Assembly (NCBI RefSeq): GCF_001659605.2
Contig: NC_035164.2
Location: 17,516,000-17,579,999, forward strand
Direction: 5' to 3'
Length of the DNA stretch: 64,000 nt
DNA from: Manihot esculenta
Lineage: Eukaryota > Streptophyta > Magnoliopsida > Malpighiales > Euphorbiaceae
Positions 56,521 to 64,000 of this stretch are shown here, piece after piece (position 1 is the first letter of the stretch; every line of letters starts with the position of its first letter). The position numbers and the translations under genes were made by a program. The notes below the pieces were generated by a model. That model was given only the letters and a program-made list of their open reading frames with translations, was not told the DNA's origin and ran no database searches.

Positions 56521-57141
56521 CTATAGGTGACAAATTCATCCTTGATGTGATTAGCTGTGATGTGATGCATTTCATGTTATCATATGTTTTAAATTGTTTT
56601 TATTTATTCTGCTCACTGGGCTCTTGTAGCTCACCCCCCTCCCCTAATATCAGATGTGCAGGTACAGGGTAGATCAGGAGGTTAGCCAGAGTATGGAAGC
56701 TATGTTTATGTAATAGTTAGATTGTGGACATGACAATTGTATTGTGATGTAATGTAAAAGAGTTTTAAGTTATGTGATGTAATTTGAATGTTGAGGATAG
56801 AGTTGTGCTTGACCAATACAGATTGTTAATCCCACTTGTATGTACATGATCTTTATTTTATGATAGATGATCTTATGTTATCAACCAAGCTTAGTTATGA
56901 TGAGATACCCCATTGGAGCATTTGATGAGGGCTCCAGTGGAGGTTTATGATATGTTTATGTTTATGTACAGGTTGAGCTTGGTTGTTATATGAAAATGTT
57001 TACAGGTTTATGAGTATTGTTGATCATGTATGGGATTAAACAGGATTACAGGTTATGTCAGGCTTGCTACGGTTCCCGGCGGCCTTATGCCGATCTGGAT
57101 CCTAGCGCCGGTAACGGTCCAGATTTTGGGTCGTTACAGAA

Positions 57142-57154
57142 TGGTATCAGAGCC
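57142..57154 (+). promoter_or_regulatory. tRNA-Met-type primer binding site of element E
   Basis: tggtatcagagcc 3 bp after the 5' LTR. Confidence 0.92.
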
Positions 57155-57409
57155 CTAGGTTCATATGGTCGGACCTAGAGTGTCGGGCTCATAGATGTTA
57201 TAGCAGGTCAAGCACAATAGGAAAGGTCATGTCCACTAGGATAGGGTGCGGAGTCCTGTCTTACATGATGATGTGATATGCCATGATTATATGCATGTGC
57301 ATAAATGATATGCTATGATATGTGATGTATGTGATGCGGGTTCATGTGTGCCGACATGAACCATATGATGCTAATGTTTGTGCTATGTGTGCTGTTTTCA
57401 GAAAACAGG

Positions 57410-57949
57410 ATGAGAGGAACTCGTCGATCTGCAAGATTGACTGGAGTGCCACCTGAGGATGAGGGCATGAGTGCCTGTCCTCCAACATTGCCTAGGGCAA
57501 TGTCGAGCATGTCTAACAGGGACAGAGTAGCAAGAGACCCTAGAAGGTCTTTAGATCTGGGAAGAAGCAGATCAGTACGAGGAACAGTTCAAGGTGGTAT
57601 GTCAGAAGATGTGGGAGATGACATGGATGTGGACCAGAGGAGGGATGGCAGTTTGGGGATGAGTATGTCAGAGGAAGGTATGGGAGAGTCCCAAAGAGGC
57701 ACTCAGGCCTCGGGTTTTGTTCAGCCACCATATTACCCACCTTTCTCACAGAATCCCGGGTATTCGATAGGAGGTACATCGGATTACCCTAGTTTTAGCC
57801 CTTACCCCACACAGATGCCATACCCACCATATTACCCACCATACCCACAGTATCCTATGTATCCACCACCACCCTACCACAGAAAATGTTGCACCTCCTC
57901 CACCACCAGCAGCACCTACTGTCCCAGAAACCCAAATACCTCAACCTAG
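57410..57949 (+). pseudogene. gag: Element E gag N-terminal region, ending in a frameshift
   Basis: ATG at 57410 (MRGTRRSARLTGVPPEDEGM) as in B. Arg/Ser-rich, then acidic, then strongly Tyr/Pro-rich ([19 protein letters not shown]). Near 57880 the frame is lost (one-base shift) and the ORF runs out at 57949, while the downstream frame continues with [20 protein letters not shown] to 57975. In B the equivalent residues are in one frame, so the shift is a defect of E rather than programmed. Confidence 0.85.
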
Positions 57950-59876
57950 CTCATCTGGAGGGAGCAAGGTCAGAATGACTGATTATATGAAGTTGGGCGC
58001 TCCCCAGTTTGAAACCGGTGACGACCCGTTTGTGTACCTTGAGAGGGTCAAGGCGATAACAGATGAGATAGGGGCGGATGACAGTAGAGCCATTCAGATG
58101 GCTGGGTTCACGCTAAAATGCAAGAAGGCCCGTGAGTGGTTCAAGAGCTATGTGAAACCGAGGGTGGATAGTCTATCATGGGAGGAGTTCGCTAATGAAT
58201 TTGCAGGGTGGGCTTTCCCTGATAGTTCAAGGGAATTGAAGATGATAGAATTCGAGCAGTTGAGACAAACTGATGACATGAGTGTAGATGAATATACTGA
58301 CAGGTTTATGGAGTTGCTGCCGTTTGCTGGGCAGGATCTTAATACAGACCAGAAGAAATCAAGGAGGTATATCATGAAGCTCCATTCCAGGTATTCCTCC
58401 TTGATACAGTCAGCAGATAGAGAGAGCTTTCATGCCATAGTGGATATGGCTAGGAGGATGGAGGCTAGTGCTATCATCGAGGGAAAAGTCAAACAGTCAG
58501 CAGCACAGCCTTCTGGTTCCAAAACCCCAGGTAAGGGAAAAGTGGATCCTTCTTCCTTAAGCTCAGGCAGTAAGAGGTGGAGCAGTACCACCAAGAAGTT
58601 TAAGAAGAACAAGTTCTGGAACAAGATCAAGTCAGGTCTGGGATTAGGAAGTGGCTCGAGCTCAGGTGCAGAGAATGCAGTATGTAAGAAATGTGGGAGA
58701 TCACACAGAGGAGTATGTCTGGTTGGGACATCGGCCTACTTCAGGTGTGGGCAGGAGGGACACATGGCACGAGAGTGTCCTAGAGCAGCTTTTGTGACAC
58801 AGTCTCAGCAGACAGCTTCTGGTAGCGTAGCACAGCCAGTAGCTCCAGCCATGACACAGGCCAGTGACAGAGGCAGAGGGAGAGGGTCAGCCTCTTCTTC
58901 AGCAGGGTTCAGAGGTGAGGGTCCGTCAGCTCCAGCAAGGATCTTCACCATGACACAGCAGGAGGCAGATGCATCTAACACCGTGGTGGCAGGTAATTTA
59001 GTCATTGGGTGTTCTGATGTGTATGCATTAATGGACCCTGGTGCATCTCATTCTTTTATTGCTCCGAGGGCCGTAGAGAGGTTGGGATTAATGGTCTCTG
59101 AGTTAGAGTGTCCTCTCTGGGTCAGTGGACCCAAGTGTGATCCATCAGTGGCAGAGTCAGTCTGCCAGTGTAGTCCAGTTTTTGTTGAGGGGAGATGCAT
59201 GTCCGCCAACCTTGTGGTTCTAGAGTTGACAGATTTTGACATCATTCTAGGGATGGACTGGTTATCTACCCATGGCGCTACCTTGGACTGCAGGGACAAG
59301 GTAGTCAGGTTCAAAGATCAGGATGGATCAGAGGTCGTCTTCAGAGGAGACAGGAGGGGTACACCTAGAGGTTTGATCTCATCTCTTCAGGCTCGTAGGT
59401 TGCTTAGGAGGGGATGTCAGGGGTATTTGGCTCATGTGAGAGAGCTAGACAGTCAGATTAGAGAACCCGCCGCAGTGCCAGTGGTCAATGAGTTTTTAGA
59501 TGTGTTCCCAGACGAGTTGCCAGGTTTACCACCTGCTAGGGAGATAGAGTTCGAGATTGAACTGATGCCTGGAACCAGACCGATCTCTATCCCTCCCTAC
59601 AGGATGGCGCCAGCAGAATTGAAAGAGTTAAAGGAGCAGTTGCAGGAGCTGGTAGACAAGGGCTTCATCCGACCGAGTACCTCACCTTGGGGTGCTCCAG
59701 TGTTGTTTGTGAGAAAGAAGGATGGATCCCTCAGACTTTGTATCGACTACAGGCAGTTGAACAAAGTCACTACCAAGAATAAGTACCCATTGCCAAGGAT
59801 CGACGATCTATTCGACCAGCTAGCAGGAGCGGGTTGCTTCTCCAAAATAGATCTGAGATCGGGTACCATCAGTTGA
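57950..59876 (+). pseudogene. gag-pol: Element E gag capsid, zinc knuckle, protease and RT start
   Basis: Open from 57975 ([20 protein letters not shown]). Capsid domain with [12 protein letters not shown] and [18 protein letters not shown]; a basic tail; knuckle region [10 protein letters not shown] and [15 protein letters not shown], where the first Cys of the second knuckle is Tyr (B keeps Cys). Protease [17 protein letters not shown] (about 59037), then [14 protein letters not shown] begins [20 protein letters not shown] and continues [20 protein letters not shown] until a one-base deletion near 59863 ends the frame in TGA at 59874. Gag and pol share one frame in the intact ancestor. Confidence 0.9.
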
Positions 59877-62374
59877 GGATCAGGGAAGAGGACGTACCAA
59901 AGACAGCTTTCAGGACCAGATATGGGCACTATGAGTTCCTTGGATGCCGTTCGGGCTGACCAACGCGCCTACAGCATTCATGGACCTCATGAACAGAGTA
60001 TTTAGACAGTACCTGGATCACTTTGTTATTGTCTTCATAGACGATATCTTGGTGTATTCCAGGAATGCAGAGGAGCATGCCCATCATCTAAGGTTGGTTC
60101 TACAGACCTTGAGGGAACATGGCTTGTATGCCAAGTTCTCCAAGTGTGAGTTCTGGCTAAGGAGCATTTCGTTCTTGGGGCACGTAGTATCAGAGAATGG
60201 AATTGAGGTGGACCCCAAGAAGACAGAAACTGTGGTTAACTGGCCTAGACCCACTTCAGTAACAGAGATCAGGAGTTTCTTGGGTTTGGCAGGTTACTAC
60301 AGGAGGTTCGTTCAGGACTTCTCGAAAATTGCAGCTCCTCTGACCAGACTAACCAGGAAGAATCAGAAGTTTCTGTGGACCGACCAGTGCGAGGAGAGTT
60401 TTGAAGAGCTCAAGAAGAGGTTGACTTCAGCACCAGTTTTAGCTCTGCCAGCTAGTGATGAAGACTTTACAGTCTTTTGTGATGCGTCCCGTGTGGGACT
60501 GGGTTATGTGCTTATGCAGAATGAGAGGGTGATTGCTTATGCTTCTAGGCAGCTGAAGAAGCATGAGTTGAATTACCCCACACATGACCTTGAGATGGCA
60601 GCAGTAATCTTTGCACTCAAGATGTGGAGGCATTACCTCTATGGGGTAAAATGTGAGATCTTCACAGATCATAAAAGCTTGCAGTACATCTTGAGTCAAA
60701 GAGATTTGAATTTGAGACAGAGGAGGTGGGTAGAGCTGCTGAGTGACTATGATTGCAAGATTCAGTATCATCCGGGTAAGGCGAATGTTGTGGCAGACGC
60801 CCTAAGCCGGAAGTCACTAGGCAGTCTATCCCACATCACGGCAGAGAGGAGACCAGTGGTGAAGGAGTTTTACAAGCTCATTGAGGAAGGTCTACAGTTG
60901 GAGTTATCTGGTACAGGTGCCTTGGTTGCTCAGATGAAAGTGACACCCGTGTTTCTGGAGCAGGTGGCTCAGAAACAGCATGAGGACCCAGAGTTAGTAA
61001 AGATTGCCAGGACTGTTCAGTCGGGCAAAGACAGAGAGTTCAGATTCGACAACAAGGGAATCCTCCGCTATGGGAGTCGTTTATGTGTACCAGATGACAT
61101 AGGGCTAAAAGGAGACATTATGAGAGAGGCTCATAATGCAAGATACAGCATTCACCCCGGAGCCACCAAGATGTATCAAGATCTGAAGAAAGTTTATTGG
61201 TGGCCAGCTATGAAGAGAGAAGTGGCACGGTTTGTGTCAGCCTGCGAAATATGTCAGAGGGTGAAGCTGGAACATCAGAAGCCGGCTGGAATGCTTAACC
61301 CGCTACCTATTCCAGAGTGGAAATGGGAAAATATAGCTATGGACTTCGTAGTGGGGTTACCGGCAACGTCCAACAGATTGGACTCCATATGGGTGATTGT
61401 GGACAGACTCACCAAATCTGCTCACTTCATCCCTGTCAGGAGTGGCTATTCTGTGGACAAGTTGGCGCAGGTGTACGTTGATGAGATAGTCAGATTGCAT
61501 GGGGTTCCTGTTTCTATTGTGTCAGATAGAGGGCCCCAGTTCACCTCCAGGTTTTGGCGGAGTCTGCAGAATGCCATGGGTACTAGATTGGATTTTAGCA
61601 CTGCCTTCCATCCACAGACAGACGGACAGTCAGAGAGGACCATCCAAACTATAGAAGATATGCTAAGAATGTGTGTGCTGGACTTTGGCGGTTCTTGGAG
61701 GCAGCATCTACCTTTGGTGGAGTTTGCCTACAATAACAGCCATCATGCTAGCATCGGGATGGCTCTATATGAAGCTTTATATGGAAGGAAGTGCAGGTCA
61801 CCTGTTTGCTGGGAAGAAGTTGGGGAAAAGGCCTTGGCAGGGCCTGAGCTAGTAGAGATCACCAGCAGGGTGGTGCCCATGATCAGAAAGAGAATCAAGA
61901 CGGCTGCAAGCAGACAGAAGAGTTATGCAGACATCCGCAGAAGACTAGTAGAGTTTCAGGAGGGAGATCTGGTATTGCTCAAGGTGTCTCCTATGAAAGG
62001 AGTGGTTCGGTTCGGGAAGAAAGGTAAGCTGGCTCCACGGTACATCGGACCCTTTGAAGTCTTGCAAAGGATTGGGAATGTGTCGTACAAGCTGGACTTG
62101 CCTGCTTCTATGGCAAGAATCCATCCGGTTTTCCATGTTTCTATGTTGAGGAAATTCGTGTCAGATCCGGGCAAGGTTCTTAGTGAGCCTGATGTGGAGA
62201 TCCAAGAGGATCTCACCTATGTTGAGCAGCCAGTACGGATCCTAGACACTCAGATCAGAAAGTTGAGGAACAAGGAAATCCCGATGGTGAAAGTCCTTTG
62301 GAACCACCACAATAATGAGGAGTGTACCTGGGAGACACGGGAGTCCATGCTCCAGTAGTACCCTCATCTCTTTT
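59877..62374 (+). pseudogene. pol: Element E RT, RNase H, integrase and chromodomain
   Basis: A second one-base deletion near 59942 separates the short RT piece ([20 protein letters not shown]) from the long open stretch 59944-62358: [17 protein letters not shown], catalytic FIDDILVYS (60035), RNase H from [20 protein letters not shown] with [10 protein letters not shown], the [13 protein letters not shown] tether, HHCC finger (ending CEICQRVK, 61150-61265), integrase core ([33 protein letters not shown]), and C-terminal chromodomain ([20 protein letters not shown]). A CAG-to-TAG change at 62356 removes the final six residues found in B. Catalytic residues are otherwise present. Confidence 0.92.
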
Positions 62375-62440
62375 AAGGTTAGATCTCTTTGTGCTTGTAT
62401 GTATGTTATGATGTATGCTATGCATGTGTTAGTTGAGGAA

Positions 62441-62474
62441 CATTCGGGGACGAATGTTCTTAAGGGGGGGAGAA
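62441..62474 (+). promoter_or_regulatory. Conserved hairpin and PPT of element E
   Basis: gaacattcggggacgaatgt(tc) forms an 8-bp stem, followed by ttaagggggggagaa, the PPT, abutting the 3' LTR at 62475. Confidence 0.85.
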
Positions 62475-64000
62475 TGTAATACCCGGCTAGACTCCGGTAT
62501 CGGAATTCCTACCGTCCGGTGGAATCTCGGATGTCGGAAACCTCTAGAAGGGTAAAAGCATGTTTTCATGAAATGTTTTCATGTTTTAATGATTTTAAAT
62601 ACGATTTTAAAAGAGTTTTTGCATGAAAAGTCTTTGGAGGAAAACTCAGGTTCGGCCGCCAAAAGTCAAGTTCGGCCGCCGAACATGCATGCGTTTTGGA
62701 GGCACGTTAGGCCCCCGAAAGCATGAGTGAGGGAAGTCCAGGTTCGGCCGCCGAAAGTCAAGTTCGGCCGCCGAACATTGCATGGATTCGGAGGCACATT
62801 CGGCCCCCGAACGTGGCCTGGCCAGCCACCTATAAAAAGGGGACTTAGCCGAAATGGGTGAGTTTTCTCCCATTTTCGGCCACAGCAAGCTTCCAACCTT
62901 CCCTTTGCAACTCTTGTGTTCTTCTTCCAAATCTCTTCCATTTTTCTTGAGTTTTAACCTCACATTGCAAGTTTTGAGCGTTTAAAGCAAGTTTTGGAGC
63001 TTTGGGAACTCAGGAGCTCATTTTTGTGGATCTCCAAGTTTAGGTCGTCTCTCTCTCGATCTTCAAGAGGTAAGAGCCGATCTTAAGCTCCTTATGTGTT
63101 TTAAGTAAGTTTTATGCAAGATCTATGGGTAGAAATGCATGTTAGGTTATATGTTGAGTTTATGGGTTATCTTGATGATTTGAGCAATGTATGTTGATTT
63201 TTGTGTGTTTGAAGTGTTGTAGTTGGGGTATATGATATTTTGAGACCCCTAGGTGTAATGTATGTAAAGTATGCATGTTGTAGAACAAGATTATGCATGA
63301 TTGGAGGTTTTGGGAGGCAAGGGGTTCATGTGAACCAAGTTTCTGCCCTTCTGGCAGAAACCAGGTTCGGCCGCCGAAAGGAGTTGCGGCCGCCGAACCC
63401 CCTTTTGTGGAGGCAGCATCCGGCTGCCGAAGCTTGCCCCCGAAAGAGACTTTCGTGTCTGTCTGGGACTTTCGGCCGCCGAAGGTGCCGCCGAAAGTGC
63501 CTGACTTTCGGATCTGTCCAGGACTTTCGGCCGCCGAAGGTGCCGCCGAAAGTGCCCTGTTCAGCCATTTCATGCATATCTCTATGTGATATTTTCAGGA
63601 TGTTTTAGGGGGTTTTTGGGGAATATTTTAGAGTTATGTTCTAGTATGTTTGGTCCCTCATTTGAGTCCACCTGTGTAGGTTCGGACCCAAGGAACCGAG
63701 GACCCCAGCAGTGAGATAGCTGCTTCTGAGTCAGTAGAGCTTCAGCAAAGGTGAGTGGAATAACCCTTATATTTTAAATAAAGAAATCAGTTTTAGCATG
63801 ATTCATGCATCATGAATGCCATGATATAATAGGGTGTTTGCATTAGATTCACGAATATGTTGCATTTGCATAATATGTTTGATGATGCGGATGAATGTTG
63901 GATGATCCTTTAGTCCCCCTATGTTATGATGATGATGATGATGATGATGATGAGGATGATGATGATGATGATGATGATGATACGGTAAGAGAAAGACCAG
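62475..64000 (+). repeat. 3' LTR of element E, truncated by the window
   Basis: 1526 bp of an expected about 2325 bp. Lacks four of the 20-bp palindrome units present in the 5' LTR and carries scattered single-base differences (for example gagttgcggcc for gagtttcggcc). Confidence 0.93.

Larger units (their letters stand above)
54734..57138 (+). repeat. 5' LTR of element E
   Basis: 2405 bp, TGTAATACCCGGC ... TTGGGTCGTTACA. Contains five 20-bp palindromic units (55001-55100), a TATA box, a (GAT)n tract and three 68-bp tandem repeats. Confidence 0.94.
54734..64000 (+). mobile_element. Tekay/Del-like Ty3 chromovirus E, truncated only by the window end
   Basis: 5' LTR 54734-57138, PBS 57142-57154, gag-pol 57410-62374, PPT 62455-62474, 3' LTR from 62475. 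By comparison with the 5' LTR about 800 bp are missing beyond base 64000, giving roughly 10.07 kb in all. The LTRs differ by about nine substitutions over 1.4 kb plus an 80-bp repeat expansion. TSD cannot be checked (candidate left copy atacc, 54729-54733). Same lineage as B, C, D and G. Confidence 0.93.

Overview
This is a gene-poor, retrotransposon-packed stretch of a flowering-plant nuclear genome, almost certainly a eudicot. It holds no bacterial operons, no CRISPR array and no recognisable complete host gene. Nearly every base belongs to an LTR retrotransposon, a solo LTR, a fold-back element or a SINE. Clades present are Tekay/Del-like chromovirus, Athila-like, Tat-like, Reina-like chromovirus and Ty1/copia. 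I cannot name the species from sequence alone. Layout, left nest (1-27090): a Tat-type element on the minus strand (gag at 240-1543 and 26137-26526, PBS 26587-26604, LTR from 26609) was split by a Tekay/Del-like element B (1544-26136, minus, TSD cctgg). B was itself hit by a solo LTR C (7614-18493, plus, TSD cccac), by an Athila-type solo LTR K1 (19401-21173, TSD gtggg) and by solo LTR K2 (23531-25496, TSD taccc). Inside C sit a complete non-autonomous Athila-related element A (8970-15152, minus, TSD tgcat) and solo LTR D (15467-17867, TSD actgg). This gives up to four levels of nesting, each boundary fixed by a perfect 5-bp duplication. Middle (27657-39592): a complete Athila-like element, minus strand, TSD gcact. 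It has 1504-bp LTRs that appear almost identical, an uninterrupted 1855-codon gag-pol, and a second 574-codon ORF downstream of pol. It is the youngest and most intact element here and looks potentially autonomous. It landed in a short unassigned sequence (about 27300-27656 and 39593-39950) with weak coding character on the minus strand. Right nest (about 39950-54600): a badly decayed Ty1/copia element was split by a Reina-like Ty3 element F (43892-53281). F in turn received a 5'-truncated Tekay-like insertion G (47230-49925, TSD tcatc) and a 1.5-kb AT-rich fold-back element (51409-52921) in its 3' LTR. A tRNA-type SINE sits in the copia 3' LTR (54311-54412). Finally a nearly full-length Tekay/Del-like element E (54734 to beyond 64000, plus) carries gag-pol with three frameshifts and runs off the window inside its 3' LTR. 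How the parts relate: the Athila-like element could supply proteins in trans to the A/K1/K2 family, which keeps tRNA-Asp PBS, PPT and LTR homology but has lost gag, protease, RT and integrase. A encodes only a 406-codon ORF that retains one short segment of the Athila polyprotein. Most striking patterns: (i) two short motifs have spread within element families, TTCGGCCGCCGAA in Tekay LTRs and GGGCAAATCACT in the Athila element, the latter translated as Ser-Asp-Leu-Pro repeats; (ii) the Tekay motif block also occurs inside an Athila-type LTR (K1); (iii) a second PPT-like tract lies about 0.9 kb inside the 3' LTR of both A and the Athila element; (iv) dead elements carry mostly CAG-to-TAG stops, as expected from methylcytosine decay. 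All boundaries were read by eye; LTR divergence figures are approximate counts.
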